Below, in pieces: positions 8,259 to 20,256 of a stretch of DNA of 64,000 nucleotides. How positions within the stretch are numbered: the stretch's first letter is position 1; each line of letters begins with the position of its first letter. The position numbers and the translations under genes were made by a program. This DNA comes from Marinobacter bohaiensis (GTDB lineage Bacteria; Pseudomonadota; Gammaproteobacteria; Pseudomonadales; Oleiphilaceae). The notes beneath the pieces were generated by a model, which ran no database searches, was not told where the DNA came from, and saw only the letters and a program-made list of their open reading frames with translations. Location of the stretch: contig NZ_QGEH01000001.1 of NCBI RefSeq assembly GCF_003258515.1, positions 1,736,001-1,800,000 on the forward strand. The letters run 5' to 3'.

Positions 8259-8302
8259 TTGACAACATCAGGTGTCAAACGTATGTTTTAAACATTCGTT
8301 TG
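8259..8302 (+). promoter_or_regulatory. psrA promoter with overlapping PsrA operators
   Basis: A strong sigma-70 promoter is seen: -35 TTGACA (8259-8264), 17-bp spacer, -10 TATGTT (8282-8287). Overlapping it are two matches to the PsrA motif AAAC-N4-GTTT: CAAAC-GTAT-GTTTT (8276-8289) and TAAAC-ATTC-GTTTG (8289-8302). PsrA bound here would block polymerase, giving autorepression relieved by long-chain fatty acids, as known for Pseudomonas PsrA. Confidence 0.75.
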
Positions 8303-8328
8303 TCTATTTTATACCCTGGCAGAATATT

Positions 8329-8988
8329 ATGGCGCAGTCCGATACCGTCGATCGCATCCTGGATGCCGCAGAAGAACTGTTTGCAGAGCGCGGGTTTTCC
8401 GAAACCTCGCTGCGGATGATCACCAGTAAGGCTAGCGTCAACCTGGCCGCCGTCAACTACCATTTCGGGTCCAAGAACGCGCTGATCCAGGCCGTTTTCG
8501 CCCGCTTCCTGACGCCATTCTCGGAAACCCTGGAAAACGCCTTCGATGATCTGGAGCGCCGCTGCGCCGGCCAGCCGGCGTCGCTGGAGCAGATTCTCTG
8601 GGTGCTGACCGAAAGCGCGGTGCGGATGCCGCATCGCAACGAGAAGGGCATCTCCATCTTCATGCGCCTGCTGGGTCTGGCCTACACCCAGTCCCAGGGA
8701 CACCTGCGCAAGTTTCTGGAAGCGGAATACAGCGAGCCCTTCGGTCGCCTGATGTCGTTGCTCAAGGCCGGTACGCCGCAACTGTCGGCGGTGGACCGCT
8801 ACTGGCGCATCCAGTTCATGCTGGGCGCGACCGCCTTCACCATGTCCAGCAGTGACGCCCTGCGGGAAATCCTCGAGAACAAGCTGGGCGTGGACACCAC
8901 GGTCCAGGAAATCGCCGCCCGCCTGGTGCCCTTCCTCGCCGCGGGGCTGAAAGCCGACGATCCGGTGTCGGTCTCCCGCACGGCCTGA
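8329..8988 (+). CDS. psrA: TetR-family fatty-acid-responsive regulator PsrA
   Basis: 219 aa. The N-terminal TetR helix-turn-helix (about residues 8-55, with TSLRMITSKASVNLAAVNYHFGSK) matches Pseudomonas PsrA very closely, and the C-terminal ligand domain also aligns in remembered blocks (SIFMRLLGLA-SQSQGHLRK, FMLGA-AF-MS). PsrA represses fatty-acid beta-oxidation genes and itself and releases DNA on binding long-chain fatty acids. Start ATG 8329 follows AGAAT and matches the family start MAQS; a 19-residue longer reading would run through the operator region. Its own promoter carries PsrA operators. The fab genes lie about 50 kb away in the same window. Confidence 0.92.
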   Translation: MAQSDTVDRILDAAEELFAERGFSETSLRMITSKASVNLAAVNYHFGSKNALIQAVFARFLTPFSETLENAFDDLERRCAGQPASLEQILWVLTESAVRMPHRNEKGISIFMRLLGLAYTQSQGHLRKFLEAEYSEPFGRLMSLLKAGTPQLSAVDRYWRIQFMLGATAFTMSSSDALREILENKLGVDTTVQEIAARLVPFLAAGLKADDPVSVSRTA

Positions 8989-9114
8989 CCCGATCACGGC
9001 CCGCCGTTGGCGGGTCTGTCTCACCCTTCGACAATTGCCTCCCCGAAGCGGCCTGGTGTACTGTCCGCGCCTGTGACGTATCATTGACGCGACTGGACAC
9101 CAGCCGGAGACTTC

Positions 9115-9602
9115 ATGGCGTTAGCCCACCACCTCTACATCCGCATTCCCGAACAGACCCTGGTTGCCGAGATGGCGGACGGTTCGACGCGTACCTACGC
9201 GGTGTCCACGGCCGCCAATGGTCCCGGCGAAGCCGACGGTTCCGGCTGCACGCCGCGCGGCGACCATTACGTGCGCGCCTGTATCGGCGCTGAGCAGCCG
9301 CTGGGAGCGGTTTTCCGGGGGCGCCGGGCCACAGGGGAGGTGTATTCCAGCGAGCTCGCGACAGCGCATCCCGAGCGCGACTGGATCCTCACCCGCATCC
9401 TCTGGCTTTGTGGTCGCGAAACCGGCCGCAACCGCGGTGGCCAGGTCGACTCCATGCGCCGCTATATCTATATTCACGGCACTCCGGACTCGGAACCGAT
9501 GGGCGAACCCCGCTCTCACGGTTGCGTGCGCATGCGCAACGCCGATGTGCTGGAGTTGTTTGATTGTGTTCGCCCCGGCACGCCTGTGCTGATTGAGGGT
9601 TG

Positions 9603-9603
<1 letters not shown>
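9115..9603 (+). CDS. L,D-transpeptidase family protein (YkuD domain)
   Basis: 162 aa consisting almost only of a YkuD domain. The catalytic signature is clear: IHGTPDSE (about residues 118-125) followed by SHGCVRMRN (about 133-141) with the nucleophile Cys. Family members cross-link peptidoglycan (3-3 links) or attach lipoproteins. No signal peptide or lipobox is seen, which is unusual for an enzyme acting in the periplasm; cytoplasmic or non-classical export variants exist in Pseudomonas relatives. Its stop codon overlaps the proposed start of the downstream MscS gene, so the pair is probably translationally coupled. It sits between psrA and mscS. Confidence 0.82.
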
Positions 9604-11677
<2,074 letters not shown>

Positions 11678-11680
<3 letters not shown>

Positions 11681-12424
11681 TTGAGCGTCCAGCGGCTGGA
11701 AGTAAATCAGCAGGCCGAGGGTGGGGGAGTCCAGGTAGTGGATTTCCTTGCTGCGCATACGGCGGGTCTGGTGCAGCCAGGTGAGCAACTCGCGCTGGGG
11801 TTGGGCCTGGCCCGGCTGGCCATTGCCTTCAGTCGCGGCATCCTGGTTGCCATCGACCAGATACGGGTTGTCGGACAGGTCCTGCCCTTGACCATCGGCC
11901 GTGGCGTCGTTCTGTCCTGACCGGTCTGTCGAGGCGGCCTGCCACTGATTCAGGTGCGCGGTGACGTGCAGGTACCGAACCCGGTCGATATCGATGTAGC
12001 CTTCCACCGCACGGTCACCGGCCGAATCGATCACATCACCCAGCTCGATGCGCATGGGTTCGCCCTTGTAGTCCGGCGGGAACGATTGCGTCCAGCCGGT
12101 GGCCATCAGGATCCGGTAGCCGCCGCTGTTCTCCAGGCGGCTGGCGGCACTGCTCAGGTATAGCTGGTTGCGTGGCACCAGCGACAGGTCGGAAACGACC
12201 TGGCCGTTGGTGTTGGTGACCCAGAGGTTGCGCGTCACGTCGGGGGTTTCCTGGGGCTGGCGGGTCTGCATCTGCTCGGCCAGGTCATCGCTGGCGCCAA
12301 TGCGTTCGAACAGCACCAGCTCGGCGCGATAGAGGTTGTCATCGGCGGCGGCCTTGCCGGCCAGCGCAAACAGGGTCATGGCGAGCGCCAGGGGCGCCAG
12401 CCAGCGTGTCTGGAAATCCTGCAA
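11678..12424 (-). CDS. csiV: CsiV-like periplasmic protein
   Basis: 248 aa with a cleavable signal peptide (hydrophobic 10-24, cleavage near AGKAAA-DD). The mature part has the repeated beta-rich segments of CsiV (YRAELVLFER near 32; RYLHVTAHL near 155; MRSKEIHYLDSPTLGLLIYFQPLD at the end). CsiV binds peptidoglycan and, in Vibrio, supports cell-shape and D-amino-acid sensing. Here it lies directly downstream of mfd on the same strand (54 bases), the arrangement seen in Pseudomonas. An internal low-complexity Asp/Gln-rich insertion occupies about residues 165-205. Confidence 0.8.
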
Positions 12425-12478
12425 AACTCCGTACTCCGTTTCTGGGCCAGCACATCTGGCCGCGTGTGCGGTGGCCGG

Positions 12479-15400
12479 TCAGGCGGGCGCTTTTTCCAGT
12501 TCGCCCAGCATGTCCGAGACGCCGGCCAGTTTACCATCGGTTGTGGTGTCCTTCAGCCGGAAGCGGAAGGTGTTGGCGCCCTCGAGTTTATAGGAATGCG
12601 GCGCGCTCTGAACTTTCTGGACAAGAATTAACGGATCCACCGGCGTGTTGTTGCCGAATTCCAGGCGCCCCCATTCGCTGCCGGCGTCGATCTTGGCGAT
12701 GCCCAGACACTCGGCGCGGATGCGCAGCTGGGACTGGCGCATCAGGTTCTTGGCCGGGTCGGGGAGCAGCCCGAAGCGGTCGATCATCTCCACCTGCAGC
12801 TCTTTCAGCTCGTCCTGTGTCCTGGTGCTGGCGATACGCTTGTAGAGCATCAGCCGGTTGTGGACGTCGGGCAGGTAATCGTCTGGGATCAGGGCGGGAA
12901 TGCGCAGGTTGATCTCGGTGCCGTGACTCAAGGGTAATTCGGCGTTCGGGGTGCGCCCCTCGCGGATAGCTTTCACCGCTTCGTCGAGCAGCTCCATGTA
13001 CAGTGTGAAGCCGATGCTCTCGATCTGGCCGCTCTGTTCCTCGCCGAGCAGTTCGCCGGCGCCGCGGATTTCCAGATCCTGGGTGGCCAGCATGAAGCCC
13101 GCGCCCAGGTCCTGGGCCATGGAAATGGCCTCCAGGCGTTTTTCCGCGTCGGACGACAGGCTCTTGGGCGGCGGCGTCAGCAGATAGGCGTAGGCCTGGT
13201 GGTGGGACCGCCCGACTCGCCCACGCAACTGGTGCAACTGGGCGAGGCCGAACTTGTCGGCCCGTTCGATGATGATGGTGTTGGCGCTGGGAATGTCGAT
13301 CCCGGTTTCGATGATGGTGGTGCACACCAGCACGTTGAAGCGCTTGTGGTAGAAGTCGGACATGATCTGTTCCAGCTCCCGCTCACGCATCTGGCCGTGG
13401 GCCACGCCGACCCGGGCTTCCGGGATGAGGTCGCGCAGCTCTTCCGCTGTTTTCTCGATGGTGCTGACTTCGTTGTGCAGGAAGTAGACCTGACCGCCCC
13501 GCAGGATTTCCCGCAGGATCGCTTCTTTCACCAGGGCGTCTTCACGCTGGCGTACGAACGTTTTCACCGACAGGCGACGTGCCGGCGGCGTGGCGATGAT
13601 CGACAGGTCCCGCAGATGGCCCATGGCCATGTTGAGCGTGCGGGGAATCGGTGTGGCGGTCAGGGTCAGCAGGTCCACTTCCGCGCGCAGGGCTTTGAGC
13701 CGCTCTTTCTGCTGCACACCGAAGCGGTGTTCCTCGTCGATGATCACCAGTCCCAGGTTCTTGAACCTGACGTCCCCCTGGATCAGCTTGTGGGTGCCAA
13801 TCACGATGTCGGCCTTGCCGGATTCGGCGTGCTCCAGCGTCTGGCTGGCCTGCTTGCCGGTGCGGAAGCGGCTCAGCAGTTCCACGTTAACCGGTGTGTC
13901 GGCGAAACGGTCGCGGAACGACTCATAGTGCTGCTGGGCCAACAGGGTGGTGGGGACGAGCACCGCCACCTGCTTGCCGGAATAGGAAGCGATGAAGGCC
14001 GCGCGCATCGCGACCTCGGTCTTGCCGAAGCCCACGTCACCGCAGACCAGTCGGTCCATCGGGCGTTCGCTGACCATGTCCGCCATGACCGCGTCGATGG
14101 CGGCCTGCTGGTCGGGGGTTTCCTCGAACGGGAAGCCTGCGGCGAAGGCGCGGTAGTTCTCCGCCGGGTCGTCGAACACGAAGCCCTTGCGGGCCTCCCG
14201 GCGAGCGTAGACGTCGAGCAGTTCGGCGGCGGTGTCGCGGATCTTCTCCAGCGCTTTCTGCTTGGCCTGGTTCCAGCGATCGGTGCCCAGCTTGTGCAGC
14301 GGCGCCAGCTCGGTTTCAGCGCCGGCGTAGCGGGAAATCAGGTGCAGGCTGGATACCGGCACGTAGAGTTTGGCGTTGTTGGCGTATTCCAGGGTCAGGA
14401 ATTCTTCGGCGTTGTCCTTGTCCACGGCGATGGTCTGCAGCCCCTGGTAGCGGCCGACGCCGTGATCGATGTGCACCACGGGCGAGCCGATGCGCAGTTC
14501 GGAGAGGTCGCGGTAGCCGGCGTCGTTCAGCTCGGTCGGCTTTTCCCGGCGTCGTTGCTGCAGCACCCGTTCGCCGAACAGCTCGGTTTCGGTAATCAGA
14601 GCGGTGTGCTGATCGGGCAGGGCAAAGCCCGCGTCGAGGGCGGCAATGGTGACGCCCAGCGCCGGTGACTGCTCACAGAAGGCCTGCCAGTCCGCGAGAG
14701 CGTCCGGGCGCAGGTCGTAGTCGGCCAGGTTATCGATCAGCGACTCGCGCCGGCCGGCGGATTCCACGCACAGCAGCACGCTTCCCTCGAAATCCGCCAG
14801 GTAGGCCTTGAGCCGGTGCGCGGGATCCTTGGCGCGACCGTCCATGGCGACGTAGGGCAGCGCGGCACTGTGGCAGGTACGCTCGCGGGCCCCGGCGTCG
14901 GCCGGGTCGGTCTGCACCGAGACGCGCGGGAAACGCTTGATCCAGCCGTAGCATTCGTCCTTCGCCATGAACAGTTGGCGCGGCTCTAGGATCGGGCGCA
15001 TGCGATCGTAGCGGCGGTCTTCGTAGCGCTGCTCTACTTCGTCGCGGGCGTGGTTGAGAGCGTCTTCCAGGCCGGCCAGGGTGACCACGCGGGTGCTGCC
15101 TGGCAGGTAGTCGAACAGGGTGGCGGTGGCGTCGAAGAACAGCGGCAGATAGTACTCAATGCCCGGCGGTGTGATGCCCTGGCTGACGTCCTTGTAGATC
15201 GGGGCGTCCTTGTCGGCGTGGGGAAAGTGCTCGAACCACTGGTTGCGGAACGTGGAACGGGCTTCCTTGTGCCAGGGAAATTCGTTGGCCGGCAGCAGTT
15301 CGATGCGCTCGATACGGTCTACCGAGCGCTGAGTTTCCGGATCGAAGGTGCGAAGTGTTTCGATTTCGTCATCAAACAGGTCGATCCGGTAGGGCTGGGT

Positions 15401-15976
15401 GGCGCCCATCGGGAAGATGTCGAGAATGGCGCCGCGTACCGCGTACTCGCCGTGTTCGTAGACGTTCTCCGTGTGTCGGTAGCCGGCCGCCTCCAACTGG
15501 TTGCGCCAGGCATCGATGTCCAGCGACTGGCCGATCTCCAGCAACAGCGTGTTGCCCTGCAGGTACGACGGCGGAGCCAGGCGATGGAGCAGGGTACGTG
15601 CCGGCACCACGAGCAGCCCCCGCTGGGCCTGGGGAAGGCGGTGTAGCGTGCGGATGCGCCGCGAGATGATGTCCTGGTGCGGCGAGAACATGTCGTAGGG
15701 CAGCGTTTCCCAGTCCGGCAGCGAGAGTAGCTCCAGGCCATCCGCCGTGGTGGTCGTCTGGTCATCGTCCGCCGGCAGCCCCAGAAAAAAGCGCAGGGCC
15801 TGTTCCAGGCGAATGGCTTCGTCGGTGCTGGCCGTAATCACCAGGGTCAGCCCATCGTGCTGCCGGGCGCCCTCGCAGATCGCCAGGGCCTGGCTGGCGC
15901 CGTGCAGGCCGCTCCAGATCTCGTGGCTGGCCGGCTGGGTGGGCATCTCGGGAGCGATAAGGCTGGGCTGTGTCAT
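12479..15976 (-). CDS. mfd: Transcription-repair coupling factor
   Basis: 1165 aa, the normal Mfd length. Order: UvrB-homology region (1-350), RNA-polymerase-interacting CarD-like domain (about 490-560, SPVVHIDHGVGRYQGL), RecG-like translocase with Walker A GDVGFGKTE (about 645) and DEEH box DEEHRFGV (about 745), the TRG region, and the C-terminal TRCF domain. Mfd removes RNA polymerase stalled at lesions and recruits UvrA. The methionine at 15976 (MTQPSL) is preferred; a 26-residue longer reading has no better ribosome site. It is divergent from the GAPDH-like gene and probably co-transcribed with csiV. Confidence 0.96.
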   Translation of the reverse strand: MTQPSLIAPEMPTQPASHEIWSGLHGASQALAICEGARQHDGLTLVITASTDEAIRLEQALRFFLGLPADDDQTTTTADGLELLSLPDWETLPYDMFSPHQDIISRRIRTLHRLPQAQRGLLVVPARTLLHRLAPPSYLQGNTLLLEIGQSLDIDAWRNQLEAAGYRHTENVYEHGEYAVRGAILDIFPMGATQPYRIDLFDDEIETLRTFDPETQRSVDRIERIELLPANEFPWHKEARSTFRNQWFEHFPHADKDAPIYKDVSQGITPPGIEYYLPLFFDATATLFDYLPGSTRVVTLAGLEDALNHARDEVEQRYEDRRYDRMRPILEPRQLFMAKDECYGWIKRFPRVSVQTDPADAGARERTCHSAALPYVAMDGRAKDPAHRLKAYLADFEGSVLLCVESAGRRESLIDNLADYDLRPDALADWQAFCEQSPALGVTIAALDAGFALPDQHTALITETELFGERVLQQRRREKPTELNDAGYRDLSELRIGSPVVHIDHGVGRYQGLQTIAVDKDNAEEFLTLEYANNAKLYVPVSSLHLISRYAGAETELAPLHKLGTDRWNQAKQKALEKIRDTAAELLDVYARREARKGFVFDDPAENYRAFAAGFPFEETPDQQAAIDAVMADMVSERPMDRLVCGDVGFGKTEVAMRAAFIASYSGKQVAVLVPTTLLAQQHYESFRDRFADTPVNVELLSRFRTGKQASQTLEHAESGKADIVIGTHKLIQGDVRFKNLGLVIIDEEHRFGVQQKERLKALRAEVDLLTLTATPIPRTLNMAMGHLRDLSIIATPPARRLSVKTFVRQREDALVKEAILREILRGGQVYFLHNEVSTIEKTAEELRDLIPEARVGVAHGQMRERELEQIMSDFYHKRFNVLVCTTIIETGIDIPSANTIIIERADKFGLAQLHQLRGRVGRSHHQAYAYLLTPPPKSLSSDAEKRLEAISMAQDLGAGFMLATQDLEIRGAGELLGEEQSGQIESIGFTLYMELLDEAVKAIREGRTPNAELPLSHGTEINLRIPALIPDDYLPDVHNRLMLYKRIASTRTQDELKELQVEMIDRFGLLPDPAKNLMRQSQLRIRAECLGIAKIDAGSEWGRLEFGNNTPVDPLILVQKVQSAPHSYKLEGANTFRFRLKDTTTDGKLAGVSDMLGELEKAPA

Positions 15977-16211
15977 GGATCGTGTGGTTCCTGGCTGAAT
16001 CAAGGTTGTCGATGACAGGCAGATCGGAGTCGCCCTGAACGAAGGAAGCGACATTCTAGCCGTCGGTTAAGGGACTGTCATGGTGATGCGGCCTGGCGCG
16101 GGGAATGCGGGCTTGTTCGGGAACTCCTTACATTGGATAATATGCGCCCAATTCACGGGAGGCGGCCGCCCCGGTCGTCCCATTCAAGCGCCAAACAGTA
16201 GAGGTTTACGC

Positions 16212-17684
16212 GTGAGTCACGAGCAGATGAATGAGCACCTGTCCGCCTGGACCGAAAGAGAATCCATGGCGGAGGCGATGATTCCCCTGATCGGCCGCCT
16301 GTACCGCAAGAACAACGTCGTTACGTCCATTTACGGCCGAGCGATCATCAATCAATCTGTCATCGGGATCCTCAAGGCGCATCGCTTTGTGCGTCAGGTC
16401 GAGGACAGCGAGCTGTCCGTCCAGGACACGCTGCCGATTCTGGAGACGCTGGACCAGCTTGAACTGGGGCGGGCCCACATCGATATCGGTAAGCTGGCGG
16501 TGCGATTCAAGGAGCAGGCCGAAGGCCGTTCCCTGGAGCAGTTCCTGCGTGACGAAGTCGGAGAAGTCGTCGGCAAGTACGCGGAACAGTGCGATGAGGA
16601 ATCCTGCAAGGACACCAAGGATGTGGTCCTCTACGGTTTTGGCCGGATCGGTCGCCTGCTGGCGCGGATCCTGGTCGAGAAGGCCGGCGGCGGCAACAAC
16701 CTGCGCCTGCGTGCCATTGTGGTTCGCCAGGGCGGCGCCGAGAACGATCTGGAAAAGCGGGCCAGCCTGTTGCGTCGTGACTCCGTGCACGGCCCGTTCA
16801 ACGGCACCATCACCGTGGACGAGGAAAATTGCGCGCTGATCGCCAACGGCAATTTCATCAAGGTGATCTACTCCGACGGTCCCGACAAGGTGGATTACAC
16901 CGAGTACGGCATCAACAACGCGATCATCGTCGACAACACGGGTAAGTGGCGCGACGAGGAAGGTCTGGGCCTGCACCTTAAGTCGAAGGGCGCCAGCCGC
17001 GTTATCCTGACCGCGCCGGGCAAGGGCGACATCAAGAACATCGTCTACGGCATCAATAACGGTGATATCACCGAGGACGACCGCATCCTGTCCGCAGCCT
17101 CCTGTACCACCAATGCGATCACGCCGGTGCTGAAGGCGATCCACGATGAGTACGGTATCGTTGACGGGCACGTGGAAACCGTCCACTCCTACACCAACGA
17201 CCAGAACCTGATCGATAACTACCACAAGGGTTCACGCCGCGGCCGCAGCGCGCCCCTGAACATGGTGATCACGGAAACCGGCGCCGCCAAGGCCGTGGCC
17301 AAGGCTCTGCCCGAGCTGAAGGGCAAGCTGTCCGGCAACGCCATCCGGGTGCCGACGCCGAACGTTTCCATGGCGATCCTGAACCTGAACCTCGACAAAG
17401 AGGTGACGGTGGATTCGGCCAACGAATACCTGCGGGAAATGGCTCTGCACTCCGAGCTGCAGAAGCAGATCGACTTCGTCAACTCACCGGAAGTGGTCTC
17501 CACCGACTTCGTGGGCTCCCGTCACGCGGGTGTCGTGGATGCACAGGCGACCATCGCCAACGGCAACCGCCTGATCCTTTACGTGTGGTACGACAACGAG
17601 TTCGGCTACAGCGCCCAGGTGGTTCGCTGCGTGAACCAGATGGCCGGCGTGACCTACCCGATTTTCCCGTCGCGGGTTCGGTAA
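16212..17684 (+). CDS. Glyceraldehyde-3-phosphate dehydrogenase family protein, long form
   Basis: 490 aa, about 150 longer than classical GAPDH. Residues 1-135 form a helical N-terminal region not found in ordinary Gap. The NAD-binding start VVLYGFGRIGRLLAR is at about 138-152 and the catalytic Cys in SAASCTTNAITPV at about 298. The YDNEFGYS motif is near the C-terminus. The same long protein sits beside mfd in Pseudomonas. The enzyme oxidises glyceraldehyde-3-phosphate or a related substrate in central carbon metabolism. GTG 16212 after AGAGG is chosen; a 44-residue longer frame upstream does not look coding. A strong terminator follows. Confidence 0.9.
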   Translation: MSHEQMNEHLSAWTERESMAEAMIPLIGRLYRKNNVVTSIYGRAIINQSVIGILKAHRFVRQVEDSELSVQDTLPILETLDQLELGRAHIDIGKLAVRFKEQAEGRSLEQFLRDEVGEVVGKYAEQCDEESCKDTKDVVLYGFGRIGRLLARILVEKAGGGNNLRLRAIVVRQGGAENDLEKRASLLRRDSVHGPFNGTITVDEENCALIANGNFIKVIYSDGPDKVDYTEYGINNAIIVDNTGKWRDEEGLGLHLKSKGASRVILTAPGKGDIKNIVYGINNGDITEDDRILSAASCTTNAITPVLKAIHDEYGIVDGHVETVHSYTNDQNLIDNYHKGSRRGRSAPLNMVITETGAAKAVAKALPELKGKLSGNAIRVPTPNVSMAILNLNLDKEVTVDSANEYLREMALHSELQKQIDFVNSPEVVSTDFVGSRHAGVVDAQATIANGNRLILYVWYDNEFGYSAQVVRCVNQMAGVTYPIFPSRVR

Positions 17685-17721
17685 ACCGCAAAGCGACACC
17701 GGAATACAGTTGATCGACACG

Positions 17722-17752
17722 AAGCCCCGCCGGATCCCGGCGGGGCTTTTTT
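17722..17752 (+). terminator. Strong rho-independent terminator after the GAPDH-family gene
   Basis: A 12-bp stem (17722-17733 with 17737-17748) rich in GC, 3-base loop and a run of six T. Confidence 0.95.
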
Positions 17753-17807
17753 GTGTCTGTTGTTTGAGGTGTCAAACAGGCTGACGCTTTCGGCTGGGGC
17801 TCTCGGC

Positions 17808-17839
17808 CAAGCAAAGAGGCAGGCCGTTGGGCCTGCCTC
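17808..17839 (-). terminator. Terminator of the PEP-CTERM gene
   Basis: Inverted repeat AGGCAGGCC/GGCCTGCCT (17818-17839). On the minus strand it is followed by a T-rich stretch. It lies 24 bases beyond the stop codon at 17863. Confidence 0.7.
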
Positions 17840-17862
17840 GCATGGTTTTACGTGCGTTTGGG

Positions 17863-18438
17863 TCAGTGGGCGATCTTTCGTGCCGGTTGTCTGCGGCGCA
17901 GTGCGGCGAACCCAACCAGGCCGATGCCAAGGAGGGCGAGGGTCGCTGGTTCCGGAACGCTTTCCATCGGCGTGTCGCCACCCCAGATGGACGCGTGCGA
18001 GATAGCGCCGCCGTTTGGCCAGAACCCGGAAAGGTAAAGGGTGTCGGTACCGTTCCAGCCCAGAGCAAACAGGTTGAAGAAATACTGGGCGGGCTCATGT
18101 TTGCCATCCTTGACGACGAGATAGCACTCGCCACACATGATGCTTGCTCCGCCGACGTACTCGATCATGCCGTCGCTTGGATCGCTGCCGTCCCAGGTTG
18201 TTTCATAAGAACTCGCGAATGTTCCCTCTTCGCCACCGTCGTCCACTTCCGATTTGTAGAGTAAAGTCAGGTCACTGGTACCGAAAACGTCTTCGACACA
18301 GTCCGGTTCGCAATTGCTGTTAACGTTCGTTGTACCCGCTGCATCCCCCGGACCGATGTTCAGGGCTGCGGCCGGCAACGACACAAAAAGCAGAGCAGAA
18401 GCAACTGCCGCGAAGATTGTTGGTAGGTATTTTCTCAT
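17863..18438 (-). CDS. Secreted PEP-CTERM sorting-domain protein
   Basis: 191 aa. An N-terminal signal peptide (residues 1-26, ending AAALN) is followed by an Asp/Gly/Ser-rich beta-type domain with a few cysteines (CEPDC near 44, CGEC near 104). The C-terminus has VPEPATLALL, a hydrophobic helix and an arginine cluster, the complete PEP-CTERM signal recognised by exosortase. Such proteins are exported, processed and displayed or released with exopolysaccharide. No exosortase gene is in this window. It stands alone between a terminator and the nqr control region, and the core domain family is not recognised. Confidence 0.85.
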   Translation of the reverse strand: MRKYLPTIFAAVASALLFVSLPAAALNIGPGDAAGTTNVNSNCEPDCVEDVFGTSDLTLLYKSEVDDGGEEGTFASSYETTWDGSDPSDGMIEYVGGASIMCGECYLVVKDGKHEPAQYFFNLFALGWNGTDTLYLSGFWPNGGAISHASIWGGDTPMESVPEPATLALLGIGLVGFAALRRRQPARKIAH

Positions 18439-18902
18439 TCCTCAACTCCTGTGAGAAAAGGTCGCGTACGTGGTCTGAAGGGAACCGGTTCAGACCCTCA
18501 ATGCACTCCTAGCGCGAGGCGTGCCAACTTTATAACCTACTGATAAAGCGCTGAATCAAGCATTCGTTTGGCGGGGGTGGTGTAAAGTAAATCGACGGTT
18601 TTCCATCCCTGAGGACTGGTGCACCCAGCTTTCGGGGATGGCTGTTTAGTTGACCGAGATCGCGAAATGGGCGTGGATAGCAATGCGCTCTCAGGTAGAA
18701 ATGAATTCTTTGAATCTCTATAATTGGCGCGATTTTGGGTACGTCTGGTTAACAGAATTTCACTCTCCTCAACGAGCGCCGGTTCGCCCGGTGTCTGCTG
18801 TCACTGTTACGGCGCCGAAGCCGTCGTTCCTGGTGATTCCGGAGTTTTAGCCAGGCGTGGCGAATCCACTTTATCTAGTTTCTGATGATTGGACGGGGCT
18901 AA
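18439..18902. other. Gene-free interval before nqrA
   Basis: 464 bases without a convincing gene. It holds the divergent upstream regions of the PEP-CTERM gene and nqrA, an inverted repeat CCATCCC/GGGATGG (18603-18609 with 18635-18641) and a TATAAT element. A 66-codon frame starting at TTG 18650 has no ribosome-binding site and an odd composition, so it is not called. Confidence 0.6.
18719..18724 (+). promoter_or_regulatory. Possible -10 element for the nqr operon
   Basis: A perfect TATAAT lies 179 bases before nqrA. The -35 position has only GTAGAA, so either an activator is needed or another promoter is used. It would give a leader of about 170 nt. Confidence 0.4.
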
Positions 18903-20252
<1,350 letters not shown>

Positions 20253-20256
20253 CACC

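Noticed and set aside
18650-18850. 66-codon plus frame before nqrA
   Set aside because: TTG start without a ribosome site, Trp-rich unusual composition; more likely leader sequence.
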